From Gammaproteobacteria bacterium (GTDB lineage Bacteria; Pseudomonadota; Gammaproteobacteria; Pseudomonadales; Pseudomonadaceae): a stretch of 64,000 nucleotides of DNA. How positions within the stretch are numbered: the first letter of the stretch is position 1; each line of letters starts with the position of its first letter. The notes under the pieces are model-generated. The model was not told where the DNA came from and ran no database searches. It saw nothing but the letters and a program-made list of their open reading frames with translations. The stretch covers positions 34,281 through 98,280 of the forward strand of contig JAHIWP010000073.1 in the NCBI GenBank assembly GCA_018816095.1, given 5' to 3'. The position numbers and the translations under genes are program-made. Shown here piece by piece: positions 55,478 through 64,000 of the stretch.

Positions 55478-56695
55478 GTGCAGACTAATCTGAGTGAACA
55501 GGCCAAAAGTCTGCCGCGCGCCGAGGAAGCCGAACGCATCCTGCGCAGCTGCGTGCACTGTGGCTTCTGCAACGCCACCTGCCCGACTTACCAATTGCTG
55601 GGCGATGAGTTGGACGGCCCACGCGGGCGCATCTACCTGATCAAGCAAGTGCTGGAAGGCAATGAAGTTACCGCCAAGACCCAGCTGCACCTGGACCGCT
55701 GCCTGACCTGCCGTAACTGTGAAACCACCTGCCCGTCGGGTGTGCAGTACCACAACCTGCTGGACATCGGCCGTGCCGTGGTGGATGCCGCCGTACCGCG
55801 CCCGCTGGCCCAGCGCGCGCTGCGTGAAAGCTTGCGTGCCGTGGTGCCGAACGCGGCGCTGTTCAAGGGCTTGGTTCAGGTCGGCCAGGTGTTCCGTCCG
55901 ATCTTGCCAGCGAGCCTCAAGAGCAAGTTGCCGCGCAGCGTAAATACCGCGAAGCCACGCCCTGCACAGCGCCACGCGCGCCGTGTGCTGATGCTCGAAG
56001 GCTGCGTACAGCCGGGCCTGGCGCCCAACACTAATGCCGCCACGGCGCGGGTGCTGGATCGCCTGGGCATTAGCGTTACGCCGATCAATGAAGCCGGTTG
56101 CTGCGGCGCGGTGGACTACCACTTGAATGCCCAAGAGCAGGGGCTGCAACGCGCCCGGCAGAACATCGATGCCTGGTGGCCTGCCATCGAGCAGGGCGCC
56201 GAGGCCATCGTGCAAACGGCCAGCGGTTGCGGCGCCTTCGTCAAGGATTATGGGCACCTGCTGGCGCAGGATCCGGCCTATGCCGAGAAGGCCCAGCGCG
56301 TCAGTGAACTGGCCAAGGACCTGATTGAGGTGTTCAGCGCCGAGCCCCTGGAACAGCTCAATGTGCAGGCCGACAAGCGGTTGGCCTTCCACTGCCCCTG
56401 CACGCTGCAGCATGCGCAGAAGCTCGGCGGCGCGGTCGAGGGCGTGCTCACGCGCCTCGGCTTCAACTTGACCGCAGTGCCCGACAGCCACCTGTGCTGC
56501 GGTTCCGCTGGCAGCTACTCGCTGACCCAGCCGGAGCTGTCCAAGCAGCTGCGCGACAACAAATTAAATGCCCTGGAAAGCGGCAAGCCGGAGGTGATCG
56601 TCACCGCCAACATCGGCTGCCAAACCCACCTCGACGGCGCCGGTCGCACCCCTGTGCGGCACTGGATCGAACTCGTCGAAGAAGCCCTGAATTAA
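55478..56695 (+). CDS. glcF: Glycolate dehydrogenase iron-sulfur subunit GlcF
   Basis: A 405-residue iron-sulfur protein with two [4Fe-4S] clusters, CVHCGFCNATCP and CLTCRNCETTCP near the N-terminus, then two CCG domains (EAGCCGAVDY and SHLCCGSAGSY). It carries electrons from GlcD/E towards the quinone pool. GTG 55478, 2 nt after the glcE stop, gives the known 405 length; the long frame from 55190 lies inside glcE. Confidence 0.94.
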   Translation: MQTNLSEQAKSLPRAEEAERILRSCVHCGFCNATCPTYQLLGDELDGPRGRIYLIKQVLEGNEVTAKTQLHLDRCLTCRNCETTCPSGVQYHNLLDIGRAVVDAAVPRPLAQRALRESLRAVVPNAALFKGLVQVGQVFRPILPASLKSKLPRSVNTAKPRPAQRHARRVLMLEGCVQPGLAPNTNAATARVLDRLGISVTPINEAGCCGAVDYHLNAQEQGLQRARQNIDAWWPAIEQGAEAIVQTASGCGAFVKDYGHLLAQDPAYAEKAQRVSELAKDLIEVFSAEPLEQLNVQADKRLAFHCPCTLQHAQKLGGAVEGVLTRLGFNLTAVPDSHLCCGSAGSYSLTQPELSKQLRDNKLNALESGKPEVIVTANIGCQTHLDGAGRTPVRHWIELVEEALN

Positions 56696-56707
56696 TTGGA
56701 GAACAGC

Positions 56708-57109
56708 ATGCTTAGCAAAGCCATATTGAGCCAAATCGAAGTCAGCCGCATGCTCGCTGCTGCGCGCAGCGAGGCCGAGAAGAACCAGTGGGCCGTGACC
56801 ATCAGCGTGGTCGATGACGGCGGTCACCCGCTGGCTCTGGAGCGCCTCGATGGGTGCGCGCCGATTGGCGCCTACATTGCCAGCGAAAAAGCCCGCAGCG
56901 CTGCCCTCGGCCGTCGTGAAACCAAGGGCTTTGAGGAAATGGTCAATGGTGGGCGCACAGCCTTTTTGTCCGCACCACTGGTGACCTCGCTGGAAGGCGG
57001 CGTGCCGGTGATTGTTGACGGCCAAGTGGTTGGCGCAATCGGTGTGTCTGGGGTCAAGGCTGACCAGGATGCACAAGTGGCCAAAGCCGGCGTTGCCGCA
57101 CTGAGCTGA
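56708..57109 (+). CDS. glcG: GlcG-like (DUF336/heme-binding family) protein
   Basis: A 133-residue member of the GlcG/HbpS family: ISVVDDGGHPLALERLDG and GGVPVIVDGQVVGAIGVSG, with no membrane segment. The gene is often found with glc genes but has no proven role; heme or corrinoid binding is suggested for relatives. ATG 56708 follows GGAGA by 6 nt. Confidence 0.87.
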   Translation: MLSKAILSQIEVSRMLAAARSEAEKNQWAVTISVVDDGGHPLALERLDGCAPIGAYIASEKARSAALGRRETKGFEEMVNGGRTAFLSAPLVTSLEGGVPVIVDGQVVGAIGVSGVKADQDAQVAKAGVAALS

Positions 57110-57188
57110 TTCGCCTCGTGAGGCGGTTCCTCAGTGAGCCGCCAGGCGCCTAGCGCCGCACCTGTACTGATTTTTGGAGAGTGGGAAA

Positions 57189-59360
57189 ATGACCGATCGC
57201 GTGAACTGCCAGCGCCTGCAAGTGGCCGCCAATTTGCAACGTTTTGTCGACGAGGAAGTGCTGCCGGGCAGCGGTATTGAGCGCGAGGCGTTCTGGGCGG
57301 GTTTCGACGCCCTGGTGCATGACCTGGCACCGCAGAACCGTGCGCTGCTGGCCGAACGTGATGCCCTGCAAGTCCAGCTGGACACTTGGCATCGCGAGCA
57401 TCCAGGGCCGATTAGCGACATGCCGGCGTATCGCACCTTCCTCGAATCCATCGGCTACCTGTTGCCGCAACCCGACAGCGTGCAAGCCAGCACTGCCAAC
57501 GTCGACAGCGAGATCAGCAGCCAGGCCGGCCCGCAGCTAGTGGTGCCGGTGATGAATGCCCGCTACGCGCTGAACGCCGCCAACGCGCGCTGGGGTTCAC
57601 TGTATGACGCCCTCTACGGCACCGATGCGATCAGCGAAGACGGCGGCGCGCAGAAGGGCCCAGGCTACAACCAGGTGCGTGGTGACAAGGTGATTGCCTT
57701 TGCCCGTGCCTTCCTCGATCAGGCTGCGCCGTTGGCCAAGGGCTCGCACGTCGATTCGACCGGCTATCAAGTGGTTGACGGTCAGCTGCACGTCAGCCTG
57801 AAAGACGGCAGCCAAACGGGCCTGGCCCAGGCGGAAAAGTTTGTCGGTTATCAGGGCGAGGCCAGCGCGCCGACCGCCGTGCTGTTGAAGAACAACGGCC
57901 TGCATGTGGAAATCCAGATCGATGCCAGCAGCCAGATTGGTGCCACCGACGCCGCTGGGGTCAAAGACCTGCTGATCGAGTCGGCGCTGTCGACCATTCT
58001 CGACTGTGAAGACTCTGTGGCAGCAGTCGACGCCGACGATAAGGTGGTGATTTACCGCAACTGGCTTGGCCTGATGAAGGGCGATCTCAGCGAAGAATTG
58101 GAGAAGGGCGGCAAGCGCATCGTCCGTCGCCTCAACCCGGACCGCACCTACACCGCCGCCGATGGTGGCGAGTTGACGCTGCACGGCCGTTCGCTGCTGT
58201 TCGTGCGTAACGTCGGCCACCTGATGAGCAACCCGGCGATCCTCGACGGCGAGGGTAACGAGATCCCCGAGGGCATTCTCGACGGTGTGATGACCAGTCT
58301 GTGCGCCCTGCATGACCTGCAGCGTAAGGGCAACTCGCGCACTGGCAGCGTCTACATCGTTAAGCCGAAGATGCACGGCCCGGCCGAAGTGGCCTTTGCC
58401 GATCAGCTGTTCGGGCGTATTGAAGACCTGCTGCAGCTGCCGCGTCATACCCTGAAAATGGGCATCATGGACGAAGAGCGGCGCACCAGTATCAACCTCA
58501 AAGCCTGCATCGGCGCTGCCAGCGCGCGGGTGGCGTTTATCAACACCGGTTTCCTCGACCGTACCGGTGACGAGATGCACACCGCGATGGAAGCGGGCGC
58601 CATGTTGCGTAAGGGCGACATGAAAAGCAGCGCCTGGATTCAGGCCTATGAGCGCAACAACGTGCTGGTGGGTTTGAGCTGCGGCCTGCGTGGTCGGGCG
58701 CAAATCGGTAAGGGCATGTGGGCCATGCCGGACCTGATGGCCGCCATGCTGGAACAGAAGATCGGCCACCCCAAAGCCGGTGCCAACACCGCCTGGGTAC
58801 CGTCGCCGACGGCCGCCACCCTGCATGCCATGCACTACCACCAGGTGGATGTACAAGCGGTGCAGCGTGAACTGGAAGCCATCGACCTCAACAGCCAGCG
58901 TGACAGCCTGCTGAATGATCTACTCAGCGTGCCGGTGGCCGCCGAGCGTAACTGGAGCGCTAGCGAGATTCAGGAAGAGCTGGACAACAACTGCCAGGGC
59001 ATCCTCGGTTATGTGGTGCGTTGGGTGGAGCAGGGCGTGGGTTGCTCCAAGGTGCCGGATATTCACAACGTGGGCCTGATGGAAGACCGTGCGACGCTGC
59101 GTATCTCCAGCCAGCACATTGCCAACTGGTTGCACCATGGGGTTATCGACGAGGCTCAGGTGCGCGAGAGTCTGGCGCGGATGGCCAAGGTGGTCGATCA
59201 GCAGAATAGCGGCGATGCGGCTTACCGGCCGATGGCAACCAACTATGCTCAGTCTGCAGCCTTCCAGGCCGCCAGTGATTTGGTATTCAAAGGGCGTGAG
59301 CAGCCGAGTGGCTATACCGAACCACTGCTGCATGCTTGGCGTCTGCGTTTCAAGCAATAA
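57189..59360 (+). CDS. glcB: Malate synthase G
   Basis: A 723-residue malate synthase G, exactly the E. coli GlcB length. It condenses glyoxylate with acetyl-CoA to malate. Motifs: [18 protein letters not shown], the catalytic base region in [11 protein letters not shown] and the metal-ligand GGVMDEE-type helix area; the C-terminal part reads [21 protein letters not shown] 57189 has GGAG about 11 nt upstream. In P. aeruginosa glcB is elsewhere, so its place here in the glc block is a real difference. It directly consumes the glyoxylate made by GlcDEF. Confidence 0.95.
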   Translation: MTDRVNCQRLQVAANLQRFVDEEVLPGSGIEREAFWAGFDALVHDLAPQNRALLAERDALQVQLDTWHREHPGPISDMPAYRTFLESIGYLLPQPDSVQASTANVDSEISSQAGPQLVVPVMNARYALNAANARWGSLYDALYGTDAISEDGGAQKGPGYNQVRGDKVIAFARAFLDQAAPLAKGSHVDSTGYQVVDGQLHVSLKDGSQTGLAQAEKFVGYQGEASAPTAVLLKNNGLHVEIQIDASSQIGATDAAGVKDLLIESALSTILDCEDSVAAVDADDKVVIYRNWLGLMKGDLSEELEKGGKRIVRRLNPDRTYTAADGGELTLHGRSLLFVRNVGHLMSNPAILDGEGNEIPEGILDGVMTSLCALHDLQRKGNSRTGSVYIVKPKMHGPAEVAFADQLFGRIEDLLQLPRHTLKMGIMDEERRTSINLKACIGAASARVAFINTGFLDRTGDEMHTAMEAGAMLRKGDMKSSAWIQAYERNNVLVGLSCGLRGRAQIGKGMWAMPDLMAAMLEQKIGHPKAGANTAWVPSPTAATLHAMHYHQVDVQAVQRELEAIDLNSQRDSLLNDLLSVPVAAERNWSASEIQEELDNNCQGILGYVVRWVEQGVGCSKVPDIHNVGLMEDRATLRISSQHIANWLHHGVIDEAQVRESLARMAKVVDQQNSGDAAYRPMATNYAQSAAFQAASDLVFKGREQPSGYTEPLLHAWRLRFKQ

Positions 59361-59388
59361 GAGGGCTGGCTAGACTCGATTAATAAAC

Positions 59389-59417
59389 CGCCCCGTCAGG
59401 CTCGACCTGCCGGGGCG
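59389..59417 (+). terminator. Terminator after glcB
   Basis: CGCCCCG (59389-59395) pairs with CGGGGCG (59411-59417), with inner CAGG/CCTG pairs. No long T tract, so some read-through into glcA is possible. Confidence 0.6.
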
Positions 59418-59574
59418 ATTGAGCATTGATGCAGGTACGAGTTACTGCGTACCGGCATCAGGGGGGCTGCTTAGGGTTGGCTGAGCGTTGCTCGACCAAC
59501 TCGGCAGGTCTACGTGCGTGGCGCCGGGTCTTCCCGGGATATTCTGGTTCACAATAAAAAATAGGAACCAACAC

Positions 59575-61278
59575 ATGAGTCAAACACTGCTGTCGATACT
59601 GGCCTTTGTGCCGTTGGTGCTGGCGGGTGTGCTGCTGATCGGCTTTCGCTGGCCAGCCAAGTACGCCATGCCGGTGGTCTTTCTGCTCACCGCAATCATT
59701 GGCCTGACGGCCTGGGATATGTCCTTCAATCGGGTGCTGGCGTCCAGCCTGCAAGGCCTGATTCTCACCGCCGCGATCCTCTGGATCATCTTCGGCGCGA
59801 TCCTGTTGCTCAACACCCTTAAACATTCCGGTGGCATTGCCGCCATCCGTCGTGGCTTCGCTACCATCACCCCGGACCGTCGCGTCCAAGCACTGATCGT
59901 GGCCTGGCTGTTCGGCTGCTTTATCGAGGGCGCCTCGGGCTTTGGTACGCCGGCTGCTGTTGCGGCGCCGCTGTTGGTGGCCTTGGGGTTCCCTGCGCTG
60001 GCGGCAGTGGTGTTGGGCATGATGGTGCAATCCACGCCGGTGTCTTTCGGCGCGGTGGGTACACCGATTTTGGTGGGGGTTGCAGGCGGTCTGGATCAGG
60101 CCGGTATGAGTGCGCAACTGGCCACAATGGGCAGTAGCTGGGAGGTGTTCTTCCATCTGATCTTCTCGCGCGTGGCGATCACCCACGGCTTGATTGGCAT
60201 CTTTATGCCACTGATCATGCTGTCGATCATGACGCGCTTCTTCGGCAAGAATCAGTCGTGGAAAGAAGGCTTGGAAATGGCCCCGTTTGCCATTTTCACC
60301 GGCTTGGCCTTCGTCATCCCTTACATCGCCGCCGGCGTGTTCCTCGGCCCGGAATTCCCGTCGATGATCGGTGCGATGGTTGGCCTGGCGATTGTGATTC
60401 CTGCAGCCAAGGCAGGCTTCCTGCTGCCTAAGACTGCCTGGGACTTTGCGCCGGCCAGCGAGTGGCCAGCCGAGTGGATGGGCAAGATCGAGATGAAACT
60501 CGAAGACATCGCCGGTAAAACGCCGATCTCCGTGCGCATGGCCTGGGCACCTTACGTGCTGCTGGCGATCTTCCTGGTGGCATCGCGGGTCTTCCCTGAG
60601 CTGAAAGCGGCCCTGTTGTCGGTCAGCTTCGGCTGGATCGACATCCTCGGTGAAACGGGTATCTCCGGCAAACTTGAGCCGTTGTACCTGCCGGGCGGCA
60701 TCCTGTGCATGGTGGTGCTGGTCACCGCACTGCTGCACCGCATGCGTTTGTCCGAGCTGGGTGCGGCGGTCAATGAGTCGAGCCGTACCTTACTGGGCGC
60801 GGGCTTCGTGCTGATCTTCACCATTCCGATGGTGCGGATTCTGATCAACTCCGGCGTCAACGGTGCGGACCTGGTGTCCATGCCAGTGGCCATGGCGCAG
60901 TTGGTGGCAGACAGCGTGGGCGGGGTTTATCCGTTCTTCGCCCCGGCCGTGGGTGCTCTGGGGGCCTTTATCGCCGGTTCCAACACCGTGTCTAACCTGA
61001 TGCTGTCGCAGTTCCAGTTCAACGCGGCAGGCCTGCTTGGGGTTTCGGGCGCGATGATGGTGGCCGCACAGTCAGTGGGTGCAGCGGCAGGTAACATGAT
61101 TGCCATTCACAACGTGGTAGCGGCTTCGGCCACTGTGGGTCTGCTGGGTCGCGAAGGGATCACCCTGCGCAAAACCATTCTGCCGACCCTCTACTACCTC
61201 ATCGCGGCTGGCAGCATCACCATGATTGCCATGTACGGCATGGGGATTGGTGATCCGCTGATGCACGCGGCGGGTTAA
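59575..61278 (+). CDS. glcA: Glycolate/L-lactate permease (LctP family)
   Basis: A 567-residue permease with about 12-14 membrane helices, LctP family, with [23 protein letters not shown] and [20 protein letters not shown]. LctP proteins import lactate or glycolate with protons. Because the glc operon ends just before it, glycolate is the preferred reading, but lactate is possible. ATG 59575 follows AGGA by 8 nt; the longer frame from 59488 has no support. Confidence 0.9.
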   Translation: MSQTLLSILAFVPLVLAGVLLIGFRWPAKYAMPVVFLLTAIIGLTAWDMSFNRVLASSLQGLILTAAILWIIFGAILLLNTLKHSGGIAAIRRGFATITPDRRVQALIVAWLFGCFIEGASGFGTPAAVAAPLLVALGFPALAAVVLGMMVQSTPVSFGAVGTPILVGVAGGLDQAGMSAQLATMGSSWEVFFHLIFSRVAITHGLIGIFMPLIMLSIMTRFFGKNQSWKEGLEMAPFAIFTGLAFVIPYIAAGVFLGPEFPSMIGAMVGLAIVIPAAKAGFLLPKTAWDFAPASEWPAEWMGKIEMKLEDIAGKTPISVRMAWAPYVLLAIFLVASRVFPELKAALLSVSFGWIDILGETGISGKLEPLYLPGGILCMVVLVTALLHRMRLSELGAAVNESSRTLLGAGFVLIFTIPMVRILINSGVNGADLVSMPVAMAQLVADSVGGVYPFFAPAVGALGAFIAGSNTVSNLMLSQFQFNAAGLLGVSGAMMVAAQSVGAAAGNMIAIHNVVAASATVGLLGREGITLRKTILPTLYYLIAAGSITMIAMYGMGIGDPLMHAAG

Positions 61279-61288
61279 TACCCCATGT

Positions 61289-61312
61289 TCTGCCCGTCAT
61301 GTGGCGGGCAGA
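61289..61312 (+). terminator. Terminator after glcA, first hairpin
   Basis: TCTGCCCG (61289-61296) pairs with CGGGCAGA (61305-61312) around an 8-nt loop, followed by CGCTTATTTT. Confidence 0.65.
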
Positions 61313-61326
61313 CGCTTATTTTGATT

Positions 61327-61350
61327 GGCCGCCCGCGAGGCGGCCTTTCT
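61327..61350 (+). terminator. Terminator after glcA, second hairpin
   Basis: GGCCGCC (61327-61333) and GGCGGCC (61339-61345) with a 5-nt loop and TTTCT behind. The two hairpins act in tandem. Confidence 0.7.
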
Positions 61351-61427
61351 CGTCCTGCGGCTTGGCGCACCTGCGTATATACGGTAGTTTCCGCAGCGCG
61401 ATAGCCGTGTGATCTCCTGAGGTAGTT

Positions 61428-61595
61428 ATGAAGAAGTGGCAATGTGTGGTCTGTGGACTGATTTACGACGAGAGCCAGGGCTGGCCGGATGAAGGCATCG
61501 CCGCCGGTACGCTGTGGCAGGACGTCCCCGAAGACTGGCTGTGCCCTGACTGCGGCGTGGGTAAGCTGGATTTTGAAATGATCGAAATCGGCTAA
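61428..61595 (+). CDS. rubA1: Rubredoxin 1
   Basis: A 55-residue rubredoxin, shorter than the default reporting length. The four iron-binding cysteines are in CVVCG (C6, C9) and CPDCG (C39, C42), with the family WPDEGI and [10 protein letters not shown] regions. It carries electrons from rubredoxin reductase to oxygenases such as alkane hydroxylase. GAGG lies 4-8 nt upstream of ATG. Separated from rubA2 by a dispersed repeat. Confidence 0.95.
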   Translation: MKKWQCVVCGLIYDESQGWPDEGIAAGTLWQDVPEDWLCPDCGVGKLDFEMIEIG

Positions 61596-61603
61596 GAGCT
61601 AGC

Positions 61604-61823
61604 CAAAGGCTGCGGCGCGTCGGCCCTGCGGCGTTAAAAACAGGCTCGGCAAGCCGCTTGCGGCTAACGCGCTTCAGCGCGGCCCGAAGGGCGAGTGAAA
61701 CGAGTAATGCTCATGTACAAAAGTACACTCGAGTGCGAGCTCAGTCCGTTGTTCGCCTGTTTTGACCAGCCGGAGGCTGTTACTAACGTAGCGCCTTGTA
61801 GGACTCTAGCTCGCGAGCCTTTG
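61604..61823 (+). repeat. MITE-like dispersed repeat, copy 3 (about 220 bp)
   Basis: Core GCTAACGCGCTT-AGCGCGGCCCG-AGGGCGAGTGAAACGAGTAATGCTCATGTACA is shared with copies 1 and 2. Its ends differ: CAAAGGCT-type short inverted ends instead of AGAACCTGTTTACGATCT. It retains the internal GACCAGCCGGAGGCTGTTACTAACGTAGCGCCTTG segment. It splits the 333-bp gap between two rubredoxin genes. Confidence 0.75.
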
Positions 61824-61928
61824 AGTTCATTCTGAAAACTCTCTACGGCGATCACTGGGGTCGCCGTTTTGTTTAGCGAGTGCGCATACTAAACACCCCG
61901 AACGAGCTGAATACGCGGCGAGGTGGCT

Positions 61929-62096
61929 ATGCGCAAATGGCAGTGTGTGGTGTGCGGCTTTATCTATGACGAAGCCCTCGGTTTACCCGATGAAGGCATC
62001 GCCCCCGGCACGGCCTGGGACGCTATTCCCGCCGATTGGCTATGCCCCGACTGTGGCGTCGGCAAGCAGGATTTCGAGATGATCGAAATCGCTTGA
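61929..62096 (+). CDS. rubA2: Rubredoxin 2
   Basis: A second 55-residue rubredoxin, about 75% identical to the first, with the same CVVCG and CPDCG iron site. GGTGGCTATG at the start supports ATG 61929. In P. aeruginosa the two rubA genes and rubB are adjacent; here the repeat element has been placed between the rubA genes. It is followed by rubB. Confidence 0.95.
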   Translation: MRKWQCVVCGFIYDEALGLPDEGIAPGTAWDAIPADWLCPDCGVGKQDFEMIEIA

Positions 62097-62160
62097 GGCG
62101 CGTCAGCCCTGAAATCTATTACGGCGCGCCGCAATGCGCGGCCTGTGTGAGGAATGCAGC

Positions 62161-63309
62161 ATGAGTGCACCTGTCGTCATCGTCGGTACCGGCCTGGCCG
62201 GCTACAACCTGGCCCGTGAATTTCGCAAGCTGGACAGCGAAACCCCGCTGTTGCTGATCACCGCCGACGACGGTCGCTCGTATTCCAAACCGATGCTGTC
62301 CACCGGCTTTGCCAAAAACAAGGATGCCGATGGCCTGAGCATGGCCGAGCCGGGTGCGATGGCCGAGCAGCTCAAGGCGGAAGTGCGCACCCACACCCGC
62401 ATCAGCGAGATCGACCCCGGCCACCAGCAGCTGTGGATCGGTGAAGAGGCTGTGCCCTACCGCGACCTGGTGCTGGCCATGGGCGCCGAGGTGATCCGCG
62501 TGCCGGTACCGGGAGATGCGGATGATGCGATCTTCTCGATCAATGATTTGGAAGATTACGCGCGCTTTCGCACGGCTGCGGCCGGCAAGCAACGGGTGTT
62601 GCTGCTGGGTGCCGGGCTGATCGGCTGTGAGTTTGCCAATGATCTGACCCTGGGCGGCTATCAGGTTGAGCTGGTGGCGCCCTGTGAGCAGGTCATGCCT
62701 GGCTTGCTGCATCCGGCTGCTGCCGCCGCCGTGCAAGCCGGTCTAGAGGGGTTGGGCGCGCGCTTTCACCTTGACCCCGTGCTGGCCAGCCTGAATCACC
62801 AGGGTGATGGGCTGGCAGCGCAGCTGTCCGATGGCACGCTGATCAACTGTGATCTGGTGCTGTCGGCGGTGGGCTTACGGCCACGCATCAACTTGGCGGC
62901 GGCTGCCGGGCTGGCAACCAATCGCGGTGTGGTGGTCGATCGCCAACTGCGCACTTCCCACGCCAATATCTACGCCTTGGGTGACTGCGCCGAGGTCGAT
63001 GGCATCAACCTGCTCTATGTCATGCCTCTGATGGCCTGTGCCCGCGCCCTGGCGCAAACCCTGGCCGGCAACCCTTGCGCAGTAAGTTATGGCCCTATGC
63101 CGGTGACGGTTAAAACCCCGGTTTGCCCGCTGGTGGTGTCGCCGCCACCGCATGGCTTGCAAGGCGAATGGAGCGTTGAAGGCAGTGGCGCCGACATCAA
63201 AGCGCTGTGCCATGACAGCAGCGGCGCGCTGCTGGGTTACGCGCTCACCGGGGCGGCCGTTCAGGAAAAATTGGCCTTGAATAAGCGCCTGCCAGTGCTA
63301 TTGGCTTAA
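62161..63309 (+). CDS. rubB: Rubredoxin reductase
   Basis: A 382-residue NADH-dependent FAD reductase with N-terminal FAD loop [10 protein letters not shown] (7-16), NAD loop [15 protein letters not shown] and C-terminal GDCAEVDG flavin contact. It supplies electrons to rubredoxin. ATG 62161 follows GAGGAATGC; the frame begins earlier at 62134 without need. The 64-nt gap after rubA2 suggests co-transcription. Confidence 0.94.
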   Translation: MSAPVVIVGTGLAGYNLAREFRKLDSETPLLLITADDGRSYSKPMLSTGFAKNKDADGLSMAEPGAMAEQLKAEVRTHTRISEIDPGHQQLWIGEEAVPYRDLVLAMGAEVIRVPVPGDADDAIFSINDLEDYARFRTAAAGKQRVLLLGAGLIGCEFANDLTLGGYQVELVAPCEQVMPGLLHPAAAAAVQAGLEGLGARFHLDPVLASLNHQGDGLAAQLSDGTLINCDLVLSAVGLRPRINLAAAAGLATNRGVVVDRQLRTSHANIYALGDCAEVDGINLLYVMPLMACARALAQTLAGNPCAVSYGPMPVTVKTPVCPLVVSPPPHGLQGEWSVEGSGADIKALCHDSSGALLGYALTGAAVQEKLALNKRLPVLLA

Positions 63310-63495
63310 ACGGCGGCTGTTCTGTCGGATATGCCATAAAGTTGCGCCGCTTAACGGTCTGACAAGACTGGCGCAGGGCCCAATGCCATGCCATTCTCCC
63401 TCAGTCTGCCGCAGCCTAGAGCTGTTGCGGCGCCTTGGTATCTGCTCGCGCAGAGCAGCCCGGACACAACAACAAAAAACCGTAAAGAGGCATTT

Positions 63496-63768
63496 ATGCG
63501 TAAACCGGAACTCGCCGCCGCCATCGCCGATAAGGCGGATCTGACTAAAGATCAGGCAAACCGTGTACTTAACGCGGTACTCGAAGAAATCACCAACGCC
63601 TTGAACCGTAAGGACAGCGTTACTCTGGTGGGCTTCGGTACATTCGTGCAACGCCACCGCGGTGCTCGCACCGGTAAAAACCCACAAACGGGCGAACCGG
63701 TACAAATCAAGGCCAGCAACACCGTCGCTTTCAAACCGGGTAAGTCCCTGAAAGATGCTGTAAATTAA
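63496..63768 (+). CDS. HU-family DNA-binding protein
   Basis: A 90-residue HU-like nucleoid protein, with the beta-arm RHRGARTGKNPQTGEPVQIK and the dimer core LAAAIADKADLTKDQANRVL. It bends DNA as a dimer. ATG 63496 has AAGAGG 5-10 nt upstream. Because the match is to a Pseudomonas locus beside rubB, I do not name it hupA or hupB. A strong terminator follows at 63802-63830. Confidence 0.93.
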   Translation: MRKPELAAAIADKADLTKDQANRVLNAVLEEITNALNRKDSVTLVGFGTFVQRHRGARTGKNPQTGEPVQIKASNTVAFKPGKSLKDAVN

Positions 63769-63801
63769 ACAGAGAGTGTTTCATTTTCTGTGGATAAGTT
63801 C

Positions 63802-63830
63802 TGCAAAGCCCCGAGAATCGGGGCTTTGCA
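63802..63830 (+). terminator. Terminator after the HU gene
   Basis: Perfect 13-bp stem TGCAAAGCCCCGA/TCGGGGCTTTGCA around GAA. It has CTTTGCA on the arm in place of a separate T tract. Confidence 0.75.
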
Positions 63831-63860
63831 CTATCTGGGGTAAGTGAAAATATCGAAACA

Positions 63861-64000
63861 GGGCGGTTGCAGGGGCTGAGTGCAACACGGTTATTGAATT
63901 GAAGCAGGCGCAGCATGATGCATTCCTACCACCTCTGTCATGACTTCAATCGGGCACTTCCAGTTGAAGCGTTTGCGCGGGCGAATGTTCATCAGGTAAG
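63861..64000 (-). mobile_element. Edge of an IS30-family insertion sequence
   Basis: From about 63861 the sequence looks like the end of an IS30-type element: GGGCGGTTGCAGGGGCTGAG at 63861-63880 is a probable inverted-repeat end. The element continues beyond the window, so its full length, second end and target duplication cannot be seen. Confidence 0.6.
63891..64000 (-). CDS. IS30-family transposase, C-terminal fragment
   Basis: On the minus strand the frame encodes NIRPRKRFNWKCPIEVM followed by a stop at 63891-63893. This matches the C-terminal NxRPRKxLxxxTPxEV motif of IS30-family transposases. Only the last ~35 residues are inside the window. The gene is probably intact beyond the edge, but that cannot be tested here. 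Confidence 0.7.
   Translation of the reverse strand, partial: YLMNIRPRKRFNWKCPIEVMTEVVGMHHAAPASIQ

Noticed and set aside
57597-58856. 419-codon minus-strand ORF opposite glcB
   Set aside because: Shadow of malate synthase G, which is complete with known motifs.
59470-59490. Sigma-54-like promoter before glcA (GG...GC)
   Set aside because: The GG and GC elements are 9 nt apart instead of the required 10, so it is not a normal -24/-12 site.

Overview
The window looks like a chromosomal segment of a Pseudomonas species (Gammaproteobacteria). The gene content and local order match blocks I know from Pseudomonas genomes: zwf/hexR, pycR-pycAB, aspA with a divergent LysR gene, purEK, pstSCAB-phoU, phoBR-ubiA-ubiC, glcC-glcDEFG and rubA-rubA-rubB-hup. 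The sequence is GC-rich with Pseudomonas-like codon use. No rRNA, tRNA, CRISPR array or prophage was seen. The species cannot be fixed from the sequence alone.

Layout. 1-1.4 kb: start of zwf (minus) and divergent hexR with a HexR operator between them. 1.5-6.3 kb: a small hypothetical gene, pycR and the two-subunit pyruvate carboxylase pycAB. 6.4-8.7 kb: an SbtA-type bicarbonate permease, an SbtB-like PII protein and a glutaminase. 8.7-12.4 kb (minus): 8-oxoguanine deaminase, a GNAT acetyltransferase bracketed by inverted copies of a ~210-240 bp repeat, and a type I asparaginase. 12.4-21.4 kb: AGCS symporter, XRE regulator, PaiB, BON-MscS channel, dicarboxylate symporter, an unreported small ORF, aspA and a HypT-like LysR regulator. 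21.4-26.6 kb (minus): gamma-glutamyltransferase, orphan polyamine-binding protein, acetylpolyamine deacetylase and an AraC regulator. 26.6-31.7 kb: purEK with a terminator-like leader hairpin, small membrane and periplasmic proteins, hexose-6-phosphate mutarotase. 31.8-35.5 kb: TRAP transporter split over two divergent units and a YciA thioesterase. 35.7-43.8 kb: the Pho regulon core pstS, pstCAB, phoU and an orphan response regulator. 43.9-48 kb: CoA-transferase, M23 peptidase, CorC-like protein. 48-51.8 kb (minus): phoBR, ubiA, ubiC. 51.9-61.3 kb: glcC and the glycolate block glcDEFG, glcB, glcA. 61.4-63.8 kb: two rubredoxins separated by a third repeat copy, rubredoxin reductase and an HU protein. 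The last ~140 bp is the edge of an IS30-type insertion sequence.

How the genes work together. Several blocks feed central carbon metabolism: Zwf/HexR (Entner-Doudoroff entry), PycAB (oxaloacetate from pyruvate and bicarbonate), the SbtAB pair (possible bicarbonate supply), AspA with amino-acid and dicarboxylate carriers (fumarate from aspartate), and Glc with malate synthase G (glycolate to glyoxylate to malate). The phosphate block carries three PhoB-box arrays, upstream of pstS, pstC and phoB, so it forms an autoregulated circuit. The clearest non-textbook signals are the pycAB/sbtAB neighbourhood, the dispersed MITE-like repeat, the purE leader hairpin, the polyamine/ggt cluster and the aspA-linked small ORF.
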